Positions 16,747 through 23,652 of a DNA stretch of 27,921 nt are shown one piece after another (the stretch's first letter is position 1; every line of letters starts with the position of its first letter). Location of the stretch: positions 1 to 27,921 of the forward strand of contig JAGGVT010000180.1 in assembly GCA_021157815.1 (NCBI GenBank). Direction: 5' to 3'. A program made the position numbers and the translations under genes. This DNA comes from a bacterium. Lineage in GTDB: Bacteria; JAJVIF01; JAGGVT01. The notes below the pieces were generated by a model. It made no database searches, was not told the DNA's origin, and was given only the letters and a program-made list of their open reading frames with translations.

Positions 16747-16883
16747 GACATTAATACCAATCGTTATGACATTAATCCCAACCGGAATGACATTAATCCC
16801 AACCGGAATGACATTAATACTAACCGGAATGACATTAATTCCAACCGGAATGACATTAATCCCAACCGGAATGACATTAAAAT
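16744..16883. repeat. 21-bp tandem repeat, seven units, growing from the dispersed repeat
   Basis: The word aatgacattaat recurs every 21 bases from 16744 to 16870 (starts at 16744, 16765, 16786, 16807, 16828, 16849 and 16870), with unit consensus aatgacattaatcccaaccgg. The first unit is the tail of the double-hairpin element, so the array seems to have expanded from it. Because 21 is divisible by three, both strands show accidental open frames; I do not call them genes. Confidence 0.9.
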
Positions 16884-16931
16884 CCATCTGCATAACATCA
16901 AAATCAATCGCGGTTTTTCAGTATGATTAGG

Positions 16932-16937
16932 TATAAT
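16932..16937 (+). promoter_or_regulatory. -10 box (TATAAT) eight bases before the dus start codon
   Basis: A perfect TATAAT is followed by gctacgtt and then ATG 16946. The expected start of transcription falls almost on the start codon, and no Shine-Dalgarno lies at a useful distance, suggesting a leaderless mRNA. No convincing -35 is seen. Confidence 0.45.
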
Positions 16938-16945
16938 GCTACGTT

Positions 16946-17974
16946 ATGAATCTTATTGATGATTTGAAATCAGGGAAATATCCGGTTATTGCAGCGCCGC
17001 TTGCGGGTTATGTTGACCCGCCGTTAGTCTCTATTCTTCTTGAACTCGGTGCTCAATATATGATATATCCGTTCATTTCATCAGAGGGATTAATCAAACG
17101 CAGCATTTACCGTAATCAGGTTGCCGGAAAGCTGAAAGCATGGCGCGAAACAATGCACGATGGCTGGAATCACTTTCAGTTATTCGGACGAGACCAGTCA
17201 ATTATGGCTGAAGCCGCAATCATTCTTGAAAAGGAAGAGAACGCTGACGCAATTGATTTAAACATGGGTTGCAGTGTTAAAAAGGTCTGGAAAGCTGAAA
17301 GCGGAAGCAGCCTTCTAAAAACACCTGAAATAGCTTTAAATATAGTTGAATCAGTTATCGAAGCTGTGGATATCCCTGTAACTTTGAAAACGCGCACCGG
17401 ATGGTCTCGCGAAGACGAAAACGGTTTTTGGCTCATAAGAGAATCCGCGAAACTTGGCATTGCCGCTGTTACTCTTCATCCGCGTCGAGGAAAGGATCAA
17501 TGGAATTCTGATGCCATATGGGATGAGATAAAACAAATAGTTTCAGAGGTTGATGTTCCCATTATTGGAAACGGAGACATAAAATCTCCATCCGATACCG
17601 TTAAAATGCTCAACCAAACCGGCTGCAATGGAGTCATGATTGGAAGGGCATCGACTGGAAATCCGTGGATATTCCCTCGATGCCAATCGCTGATTCATGA
17701 CGGCTTTGATATGCCTGAGCCATCCGCGGTTGAACGAATTGATATATGCATTCTTCACATCGAAAGATTGGTGCAGTTCAGAGGTGAAGATATCGGAATC
17801 AGAGAATCACGAAAGCATGTTGGGCGATACCTTAAAGGATTACCGATAGCATCGAAGATACGAAAGGAAATAGTTCTTTTTAATACGCTTAATGAAGTCA
17901 GAAATAAGCTAATAGAATATAAACATTATCTTCAGCAATTGAATTCGGAGAACACAAATGAAATCATCAAATAA
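16946..17974 (+). CDS. dus: tRNA-dihydrouridine synthase
   Basis: A 342-residue FMN-dependent TIM-barrel enzyme that reduces uridine to dihydrouridine in tRNA. The barrel opens with PVIAAPLAGYVDPPL, an FMN-binding opening strand. The catalytic cysteine is in LNMGCSVKKV (~residue 107), followed by SGSSLL, then LKTRTGW, VPIIGNGDIKS and VMIGRASTGNPWIF, the phosphate-binding end of the barrel. The C-terminal ~80 residues form the helical tRNA-binding domain. The usual HGRTR segment reads HPRRGKDQW, a divergence worth noting but not obviously inactivating. It is closest in style to DusB, though I would not fix the subtype. The gene overlaps gpsA by 17 bases. Confidence 0.92.
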   Translation: MNLIDDLKSGKYPVIAAPLAGYVDPPLVSILLELGAQYMIYPFISSEGLIKRSIYRNQVAGKLKAWRETMHDGWNHFQLFGRDQSIMAEAAIILEKEENADAIDLNMGCSVKKVWKAESGSSLLKTPEIALNIVESVIEAVDIPVTLKTRTGWSREDENGFWLIRESAKLGIAAVTLHPRRGKDQWNSDAIWDEIKQIVSEVDVPIIGNGDIKSPSDTVKMLNQTGCNGVMIGRASTGNPWIFPRCQSLIHDGFDMPEPSAVERIDICILHIERLVQFRGEDIGIRESRKHVGRYLKGLPIASKIRKEIVLFNTLNEVRNKLIEYKHYLQQLNSENTNEIIK

Positions 17975-18965
17975 GAGAATTTCGATACTCGGCGCAGGCA
18001 TGTGGGGACGCACTATCGGATTGCTACTGTCTAGAAAAGATATTGATATATCACTGTGGGACATTCGCGACAATTTGGCAGTTGAGTTGCCCGATTTCTA
18101 TTCAGGCATGAAATCAAACGGGCATGAAATAATAAGCGAACCTGTATTCACAAGCGACCTTTCCGACTCACTGCAAAATGCGGAACTCGTATTTTTCGTT
18201 CTGCCAACCAGCGCTGTTAGTCCGGTTGCCAAACAAATCAAAAACCTAATACCTTCAGAATGTCCAATCATCGTAGCAACCAAGGGCATTGAGGAATCGG
18301 GTGATGATTTCCATCTTATGTCCGGCGTTATTGGTGAAGAACTTGGCGATAATCATCCTGTCGGAATTTTAAGCGGACCTAATTTATCACTCGAAATTCA
18401 AGCAAGGCATCCAGCAGTCAGCCTGATAGCATCAGCTGATAATTCTCTGGTTGAACTGGCAATGAGCCTGCTGGCATCTGATAATTTCAGAGTTTATGGT
18501 TCCCGCGATGTTATCGGTGTTCAAATTGGAGGCGCTGTGAAAAATGTAATCGCTCTTGCCGCTGGAATGGTCGATGAACTCGGATATGAGCACAACACAA
18601 AAGCCGCGCTTCTCACAAGAGGACTGGTTGAAATTACTCGCATGGGTGAAAAAATGGGAGGACAATCAAAGACATTCACCGGAATAAGCGGTTTGGGTGA
18701 TTTGATATGCACAGCGTCAAGCCCGACATCCCGCAACTATCGCGCCGGAAGAATGTTCGGAAAAGGCATGAAACGTGAGGAAATAGAAATTGAAATCGGC
18801 CAGGTTATAGAGGGAATACAAAATGCCAGAACTGTGAACAGAATGTCCGATAAGCTTGATGTCGAAATGCCGATATCTAAAGGTGTGTACAATATAGTCT
18901 GGGAGGGAAGAAATCCTCTGGACGCCATCAAGGAACTTATGACAAGGGAACTTAGATTTGAATGA
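17958..18965 (+). CDS. gpsA: Glycerol-3-phosphate dehydrogenase [NAD(P)+]
   Basis: 335 residues, standard family length. It reduces dihydroxyacetone phosphate to sn-glycerol 3-phosphate, the backbone of phospholipids. The NAD(P)-binding loop GAGMWGRTIG is at 12-21, with VATKGIEE near 110 and LSGPNLSLEI near 140. The catalytic lysine segment GGAVKNVIALAAGM follows near 195, then NTKAALLTRGL and FTGISGLGDLICT with SRNYRAG, which together are diagnostic. The ATG overlaps the end of dus by 17 bases and exbD starts 21 bases downstream, so the three are likely one operon. The linkage is probably housekeeping and not functional. Confidence 0.96.
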   Translation: MKSSNKRISILGAGMWGRTIGLLLSRKDIDISLWDIRDNLAVELPDFYSGMKSNGHEIISEPVFTSDLSDSLQNAELVFFVLPTSAVSPVAKQIKNLIPSECPIIVATKGIEESGDDFHLMSGVIGEELGDNHPVGILSGPNLSLEIQARHPAVSLIASADNSLVELAMSLLASDNFRVYGSRDVIGVQIGGAVKNVIALAAGMVDELGYEHNTKAALLTRGLVEITRMGEKMGGQSKTFTGISGLGDLICTASSPTSRNYRAGRMFGKGMKREEIEIEIGQVIEGIQNARTVNRMSDKLDVEMPISKGVYNIVWEGRNPLDAIKELMTRELRFE

Positions 18966-18986
18966 AATCGCTTTTGAGGATAAATA

Positions 18987-19406
18987 ATGAAAGATGACAT
19001 GAAACTTGTTAGCGAAATTAATATCACACCACTAACTGATGTCATGCTGGTTCTTTTGATAATTTTCATGATAAGCGCTCCCTTCATTGTGCCACGCGGT
19101 AAAGAGGTTCATCTGCCCAAGGTAAAGGAATTCAAAACGCTAAAAAGTGAAAATAATCTTCTTTTAATCAACAATGACGGCGCAATGGAACTTAACGGTG
19201 TCGCTGTTAACGCCGGTGAATTTCAAATGAGCCTTGAGAATATCGTTGACGCATCCACCGAACCGGTCAACCTCTTTATTCGCGGCGATGAGAATGTTGG
19301 ATACGGCATTATCGTAAATGCGATGGATATAGCGAAAATGGCTGGCGTTGAGAGAATCAGCCTTGTATCGGAGGTTGAGGAAACGGAGGTAGAAAAGGAT
19401 GGTTAG
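18987..19406 (+). CDS. exbD: ExbD/TolR family biopolymer transport protein
   Basis: A 139-residue single-pass inner-membrane protein. The N-terminus EINITPLTDVMLVLLIIFM matches ExbD closely, with the proton-path aspartate at Asp18 in the membrane helix, followed by a periplasmic domain ending in VERISLVSE. ExbD works with ExbB in a proton-driven motor that energises TonB or TolA. GAGGA sits six bases before ATG. It follows gpsA by 21 bases. No ExbB/TolQ gene is present anywhere in this window, so the motor partner must be elsewhere. A TonB-type gene lies 200 bases downstream. Its stop codon is the first part of an 8-bp tandem repeat. Confidence 0.92.
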   Translation: MKDDMKLVSEINITPLTDVMLVLLIIFMISAPFIVPRGKEVHLPKVKEFKTLKSENNLLLINNDGAMELNGVAVNAGEFQMSLENIVDASTEPVNLFIRGDENVGYGIIVNAMDIAKMAGVERISLVSEVEETEVEKDG

Positions 19407-19486
19407 TAAGTTAGTAAGTTAGCAGGTTAGTAAGTTAACAGGTTAGTAAGTTAGCAAGTTAGCAGGTTAGTAAGTTAGTAAGTTGG
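19402..19486. repeat. 8-bp tandem repeat (GTTAGTAA/GTTAGCAG), about ten units
   Basis: Ten octamers run from 19402 to 19481: variants gttagtaa, gttagcag, gttaacag and gttagcaa, then gttgg. The first unit supplies the stop codon of exbD. The variants alternate semi-regularly, as if longer composite units were duplicated. Confidence 0.9.
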
Positions 19487-19603
19487 ACTAAAAATGTAGC
19501 CGGGGAAACAGGTGGCTAAATCGCGCGAAACCCCGGTGAAGGGACACCGGGTTACTGGTTAGACGTTGGACTAAAAATGTAGCCCGGAAATCCACTTACC
19601 GGG
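19482..19603. repeat. 20-bp direct repeats and hairpins between exbD and the TonB-like gene
   Basis: gttggactaaaaatgtagcc is repeated exactly at 19482-19501 and 19565-19584. Between the copies is a cccggtg-aaggga-caccggg hairpin (19532-19551), which is the minus-strand form of the 46-bp array hairpin at 9142-9325. After the second copy, cccgg/ccggg (19583-19587, 19599-19603) forms another short stem ending three bases before ATG 19607. Confidence 0.85.
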
Positions 19604-19606
19604 AAA

Positions 19607-20704
19607 ATGCAAGTTGATAAGCTTTTACTGATGAATGATAGTTTTGAAATACTGAACAATTACCCAAAGCGATTGGTTGTTTTTTACGTCATCTCGATAG
19701 TTCTGCATGTCATTTTTATCGGTGGAAATATCGCATATTCATCTATCTTTGTTACCGATGGTGATTTTTCAATTACCACATATCAAGCTGGCAGTGATGA
19801 GAATATCGAGGAAATATCGGGAAATCCGCTTGATTCAGATGAGCAGATAAAATCAACACGCCGTAAGATTTACCGAGTGGATTATTTCAACACTCTCCTG
19901 CTGGAAACACCAATTAAAAACAAGATTGTTCCAGAGCCGACTAAACCTATTGAGCCGGTTATTCCGGACAAGCCGGTTGAACCTTCCAAACCTGAATTGC
20001 ACACTGATGATCCATCTGAAATTGGCGAAGATTCTGAATCCCTTATCGCCGACGAACTTACCGGAAGCATCATGACTTTCGATGAGCTTAAAGAAAGCAG
20101 AAATTCGCTTCACTTTCCACCGTATGTTTTCAACCTGATTCCACATAACGAGAACAACTGGATTTCATTCAAATCGAGATCATGCAGGGGACATGACATT
20201 GTTTATTTCATGGCTGACATTTCAAAAAAGGATGGTTTTGAGGAATATTTCGAATGGGCGATATTCTGGGATTCTATTTTGTCCATGCCGGGGGTAAAGG
20301 ATCCCCCCACTCCTATCGGCATAGCTCAGATAATCGAGGATCCCTATTTTCTCACACCTCAGCTGGCATCTGATGCCATGAAACGTCGAATTGAAAAACT
20401 TGAATATAGTAAACCCTTAAATAGAAACTACAATTTCATTGACGTAAATGGGCAGGTTCTTGATGCGCTTGGAATAGAGGAACTTCCCATGCCACAGGTA
20501 TATTTAGTAGATTATCAAGGTTATGTCAGGTTGAAACTAGAGGGCAGAATCCAGGATATTCCGATTGATCAGATAAAAAAGGCGGTTCTTGTCATAAAGG
20601 AATTATGGGACATGAACGAAATTGAATCAGCTTTTGCAACCGCGGCGATAATTTCATATCAGCAGAAAATAATCAATGAGAAGAAAAACGAATTGAAAGA
20701 TTAG
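19607..20704 (+). CDS. TonB-type membrane anchor with C-terminal thioredoxin-like domain
   Basis: 365 residues. One membrane helix (~23-44, LVVFYVISIVLHVIFIGGNIAY) contains S30-x3-H34, the same spacing as the Ser/His pair of the TonB helix that contacts ExbB/ExbD. A Pro/Lys/Glu-rich periplasmic spacer follows (108-128, PEPTKPIEPVIPDKPVEPSK), also TonB-like. The C-terminal ~180 residues are not a TonB beta domain. The segment LGIEELPMPQVYLVDYQG with V-R-L-K-L-E-G-R next looks like the cis-proline end of thioredoxin/TlpA folds, but no CxxC pair is present. It is predicted to be a proton-motor-driven periplasmic arm with an atypical head. The start is uncertain: ATG 19607 abuts a repeat and ATG 19631 is possible. 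Convergent with pspC. Confidence 0.7.
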   Translation: MQVDKLLLMNDSFEILNNYPKRLVVFYVISIVLHVIFIGGNIAYSSIFVTDGDFSITTYQAGSDENIEEISGNPLDSDEQIKSTRRKIYRVDYFNTLLLETPIKNKIVPEPTKPIEPVIPDKPVEPSKPELHTDDPSEIGEDSESLIADELTGSIMTFDELKESRNSLHFPPYVFNLIPHNENNWISFKSRSCRGHDIVYFMADISKKDGFEEYFEWAIFWDSILSMPGVKDPPTPIGIAQIIEDPYFLTPQLASDAMKRRIEKLEYSKPLNRNYNFIDVNGQVLDALGIEELPMPQVYLVDYQGYVRLKLEGRIQDIPIDQIKKAVLVIKELWDMNEIESAFATAAIISYQQKIINEKKNELKD

Positions 20705-20711
20705 TTTTCAT

Positions 20712-20900
20712 CTAAGACGGTTTAAACGGTGTAACCAAAGAAGCAATTATGTAGAGAAGAATCCCCAGACCGAAACCCGCTAGTGTTATAGCCACAAACA
20801 GCAACCTGAACAGAATCGGGTCGATTTTAAAATACTCTCCAAGACCGACACAGAATCCGAAGAATATTTTGCCTTCTTTTATCCTGTAGAACTTTTTCAT
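20712..20900 (-). CDS. PspC domain protein
   Basis: A 62-residue stand-alone PspC domain. The N-terminal amphipathic part KKFYRIKEGKIFFGFCVGLGEYFKIDP has the conserved G-V/L-G-x-Y-F-x-I-D-P pattern. It leads into two membrane segments, LFRLLFVAITLAGFGLGILLYIIASLVTPF. In well-studied bacteria PspC senses envelope stress or recruits PspA, but stand-alone PspC proteins are widespread and poorly defined. The stop is seven bases from the stop of the convergent TonB-like gene. A perfect TATAAT seven bases before ATG and no Shine-Dalgarno suggest a leaderless message. Confidence 0.9.
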   Translation of the reverse strand: MKKFYRIKEGKIFFGFCVGLGEYFKIDPILFRLLFVAITLAGFGLGILLYIIASLVTPFKPS

Positions 20901-20907
20901 TTGGTGG

Positions 20908-20913
20908 ATTATA
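20908..20913 (-). promoter_or_regulatory. -10 box (TATAAT) seven bases before the pspC start codon
   Basis: On the minus strand TATAAT is followed by ccaccaa and then ATG 20900, placing the transcript start at or next to the start codon. No -35 match is obvious. Confidence 0.45.
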
Positions 20914-21004
20914 GCATAGTGAATGTAAATCTCAGAAAGTAAATGTGGCGCTTCAATAAATTGTGTGGGTTATTTGTCCCCCCGTAAAAAAAGGGGAATA
21001 AATG

Positions 21005-21280
21005 GTAGCCCGGTTTCTCATTAACCGGAGTAATGCGTAGATATTACCCATGTTTTCCCGGTTAATGAGAAAACTGTATCAGAACTAAAAAACATCTAGT
21101 AATTATCCTGTGAATATCTAACAATTTTGTGCTGCTGTTTGTGCTGCGGGCATCCTGCCTGCATTTTCTAATTTAACTTAAGATTTGAAAAGATGCAGGC
21201 AGGATGCCCGCAGCACAAAATTACTGGTTATTTGCACATTTCAATTAGTTCTTAGACAGTCTCATGAGAAGCCGGGCTAC
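21005..21280. repeat. Nested palindrome cluster with GTAGCCCGG ends
   Basis: gtagcccggtttctcat (21005-21021) can pair with atgagaagccgggctac (21264-21280), 16 of 17 bases. It can alternatively pair locally through tttctcattaaccgg with ccggttaatgagaaa (21012-21028, 21058-21074). The 27-bp perfect repeat at 21138-21219 lies inside. This cluster fills most of the 487-base gap 20901-21387; the rest holds a G/C-run hairpin near 20978-20997, a GGTACC palindrome and the operon terminator. Confidence 0.8.
21138..21219. repeat. Perfect 27-bp inverted repeat, 28-base AT-rich loop
   Basis: Arms 21138-21164 and 21193-21219 are exact complements with core gctgcgggcatcctgcctgc. A partial extra copy of the end (attttgtgctgctg, 21123-21137) gives an alternative pairing register with the right flank. 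Confidence 0.9.
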
Positions 21281-21291
21281 AATAAAGCAGC

Positions 21292-21310
21292 ATTGGTACC
21301 TGGTACCAAT
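21292..21310. repeat. 19-bp GGTACC palindrome
   Basis: attggtacc-t-ggtaccaat is a perfect palindrome and the third member of the family seen at 15801-15828 and 15942-15969. It lies about 20 bases past the terminator of the downstream operon, not at a promoter. Confidence 0.75.
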
Positions 21311-21331
21311 TTACGAAGTCAGGAAACATAG

Positions 21332-21356
21332 AAAAAACCCCGCATAACGCGGGGTT
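21332..21356 (-). terminator. Intrinsic terminator of the DUF6754 operon
   Basis: On the minus strand AACCCCGC / GCGGGGTT forms an 8-bp stem around a five-base loop, followed by a run of Ts, 32 bases beyond the last stop codon. This is a textbook rho-independent terminator. Confidence 0.9.
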
Positions 21357-21387
21357 GTGTTTTCATAATTGCCAATCTAAAGCTATG

Positions 21388-22143
21388 TCATCCGAGTTGA
21401 CGTCCCATCCACTGTTCAAGGAGGAATTGCATTCGTCCGATTAGCAGTGAAATACGAGCCATAACCGTGTATCCAAATGCTGTACCGAAGGTTACCATCA
21501 GATACAGGATTCCAACCTGAGAGATTTTCCCAATTGCTCCCTTGTGTTCAAGTGAGAAGAAGAAATAAATAAGAACAGAAAGGACGCCAACAATAATAAC
21601 AATGCTTGAGAAAATCGACATAAATGTGTATCCGGTTTGACCGCCCCAGAGAGGGACAAACGTCGACCACATGTGCCGCAATATCATCGCCTGTATCATA
21701 GCCGGGATCGCAAGACCTGCACCACTTGCAACCATGTACGCGAGACCGTACCTGCTAATCCATGAATACTGCCTTGATAATCTGAAAAGCATTGATACTC
21801 CAAACAATGCCGGAATTATAAGGATTTTGTTGTAGGAAAAATCAGTGAACAGCGGATCATACAAGTTTGGTTTCATTACATTGAACCATGTAATGCAGAT
21901 GAAATACCCAACGCTGATGCCAACATAAAGATGTTCCGCGAATTTATAGACAACGTTATCCTTATAAAGGAACGAATACATCGCGAATGTGAGGAGAGCG
22001 GCAATCCAGATTCCAATCCAATGCATTGTCGGATTATAAATCCAGGTTATATGTTGATCAGCAGGAAGGTTGGCATAAATCTCAGTTATTCTATCAGGTA
22101 TTAGCTGTGCGAAAAGTACAGTGTTAGCCATAAAAGTATCCAT
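21388..22143 (-). CDS. Polytopic membrane protein, fourth gene of the DUF6754 operon
   Basis: 251 residues with about seven hydrophobic segments, for example WIGIWIAALLTFAMYSFLY, VGISVGYFICITWFN and IVIIVGVLSVLIYFFF. No enzyme motif was recognised. The start ATG 22143 lies one base after the stop of the preceding gene and is served by AGGAGG inside that gene's last codons, so translation is coupled. It is expected to be part of the same membrane complex as the other three genes. The intrinsic terminator follows directly. The function is unknown. Confidence 0.85.
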   Translation of the reverse strand: MDTFMANTVLFAQLIPDRITEIYANLPADQHITWIYNPTMHWIGIWIAALLTFAMYSFLYKDNVVYKFAEHLYVGISVGYFICITWFNVMKPNLYDPLFTDFSYNKILIIPALFGVSMLFRLSRQYSWISRYGLAYMVASGAGLAIPAMIQAMILRHMWSTFVPLWGGQTGYTFMSIFSSIVIIVGVLSVLIYFFFSLEHKGAIGKISQVGILYLMVTFGTAFGYTVMARISLLIGRMQFLLEQWMGRQLG

Positions 22144-22144
22144 C

Positions 22145-22996
22145 TTACACTTCCTCCTCTTTTTTTATTCGACGTTGCATAAAGAAGAGGATATTCGTAA
22201 CGATAACGATGATAACTGTCATAAGATGCACAATGGACTGGGCATCCATACCCATCGTAGCAGCGCCGGGCTGTTTTGTGTAACCGGCATCTGTAATCAT
22301 TTTCTCATATTCCGCAGCGCCTTTAAGTCCGCCAAGCATGCCGTCAAGCTGTCCCGTATTGAGGTATGGATAATACTGAGTCGCGCTAACTGCGGTACAA
22401 CCGGCGCCCATCGGGAATTTGTATCTTTCCTTGCCGTAGGCAATCCAGACTTCCACGCTTGCACCAGCAGCCAGGTCCACCATAAAATCATAATCGTTCA
22501 GTTTATCCACATTTTCGAAAATCGGCATTTCACCAGTCGAATTACCATTCGCATCCTTTGGGAATGTGTTTTTAATACTTTCCCCCATTGTAAGAATAAC
22601 GATGGCAAATCCGGCTTTATATCCCAGGAAAACATAATCCTCTCCACTTACAGCCCCGAATTCCTCGGCAATAGTTTTTGTCGCTTTCTCGGCAAGTCCC
22701 ATCCCTGAGGGCCAGAGAGTCAATAATGTAATCTTTATTTTCTTATAGAAACAATGTCTCAAAAGAGCCAGTGTCATTGGATAAAGTTCCGGTTTGGATG
22801 CCGGGTCAAAGTCCATTGCAATAAGAATATTTCCCCCTTCGGGAATGGCGTCGACTTTATCAAAAATTGCCTGCGCAGGTGGTGTAATCTTTATAGGCAT
22901 TCCCATTGGTTTGAGAAGTGGAATGACAACAGCAAGAAGAACCAGCAGGAAAATCCAGCGCCTGTCAATCTGCATCATTCGATCATAGAATGACAT
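22145..22996 (-). CDS. Bitopic protein with large extracytoplasmic domain, third gene of the DUF6754 operon
   Basis: 283 residues. Membrane segments lie at ~14-30 (WIFLLVLLAVVIPLLKP) and ~253-272 (SIVHLMTVIIVIVTNILFF). Basic residues flank both on the outer ends of the protein (DRR, RRIKK), so by the positive-inside rule the ~220-residue middle faces outward. That middle has Rossmann-like alternation: GNILIAMDFDPASKPELYP, then KIKITLLTLWPSGM, FAIVILTMGES and YDFMVDLAAGASVEVWIAY. The start codon directly follows the previous stop with no gap. Asp/Glu-rich loops could bind a metal or ligand, but no known catalytic motif is seen. The function is unknown; it is always read here as part of the four-gene unit. 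Confidence 0.85.
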   Translation of the reverse strand: MSFYDRMMQIDRRWIFLLVLLAVVIPLLKPMGMPIKITPPAQAIFDKVDAIPEGGNILIAMDFDPASKPELYPMTLALLRHCFYKKIKITLLTLWPSGMGLAEKATKTIAEEFGAVSGEDYVFLGYKAGFAIVILTMGESIKNTFPKDANGNSTGEMPIFENVDKLNDYDFMVDLAAGASVEVWIAYGKERYKFPMGAGCTAVSATQYYPYLNTGQLDGMLGGLKGAAEYEKMITDAGYTKQPGAATMGMDAQSIVHLMTVIIVIVTNILFFMQRRIKKEEEV

Positions 22997-23641
22997 TTAA
23001 TCACCACCTCCACCCATGTAGGTTCGTTCTATGCCGAAGATTATTCTCAATGCCGTTGCGATTGCCGCAAGGCCGACACCAAGCAGAATTCCTCTTTGTG
23101 CCGCCATTGATGGTGTTGCCAGCAGCCATTCCGTAAACACTGGAAGCCCTTTTCCGAACATAACCTCTCCGATTGGCACTCGTCCAAGCATAACCACAAT
23201 TGCTGTAACAAGAAGGATTGTCGCTTCCTTTGTTCTTGCGCGGAATGCTCGATACGCAGCCGATACGATGTAGAACGCAAGAATGGAGAACATCGTTGAC
23301 TGCATAGGCACCTGCATATTGTCAAACAACCACATCAGCGGTCCGCCAGCTTCCATGTGTTTGGAATCAATCAAACCAGCACCGACCATTGTGAACATTG
23401 CGATATAAACAACAACGCTGAAACCCCACTGTGGCGTCTTTCTTTTAATCTTCTGTGCATGATGATTAAGCAGTGAGTAGATTCCCACAATCAGCGTAAA
23501 ACCGATAATTATAAGAGACCAAAGGTTTATAGTACGATATATTTCCTGAACGTCATGGTTTGGCAGATAGTTCTGCAGCCACATGAACATACCAATAAAG
23601 AACGCTAGTGTGATTGGGATTTGTTTCTTTACCAGATTCAA
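22997..23641 (-). CDS. Polytopic membrane protein, second gene of the DUF6754 operon
   Basis: 214 residues with about six hydrophobic segments, including LWSLIIIGFTLIVGIYSLL and ILLVTAIVVMLGRVP, and a Gly-rich C-terminus (ERTYMGGGGD). The start is TTG at 23641: GGAGG lies six bases upstream and overlaps the stop of the first gene, and no ATG fits. No known family motif was recognised. Operon position and size suggest a structural subunit or channel-like partner of the DUF6754 protein. Confidence 0.85.
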   Translation of the reverse strand: MNLVKKQIPITLAFFIGMFMWLQNYLPNHDVQEIYRTINLWSLIIIGFTLIVGIYSLLNHHAQKIKRKTPQWGFSVVVYIAMFTMVGAGLIDSKHMEAGGPLMWLFDNMQVPMQSTMFSILAFYIVSAAYRAFRARTKEATILLVTAIVVMLGRVPIGEVMFGKGLPVFTEWLLATPSMAAQRGILLGVGLAAIATALRIIFGIERTYMGGGGD

Positions 23642-23652
23642 ATGGAGCCTCC

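Noticed and set aside
16678-16930. 71-codon ORFs on both strands (7-residue repeats)
   Set aside because: A 21-base repeat without stop codons is open on both strands by chance; no start signal or conserved domain is seen.
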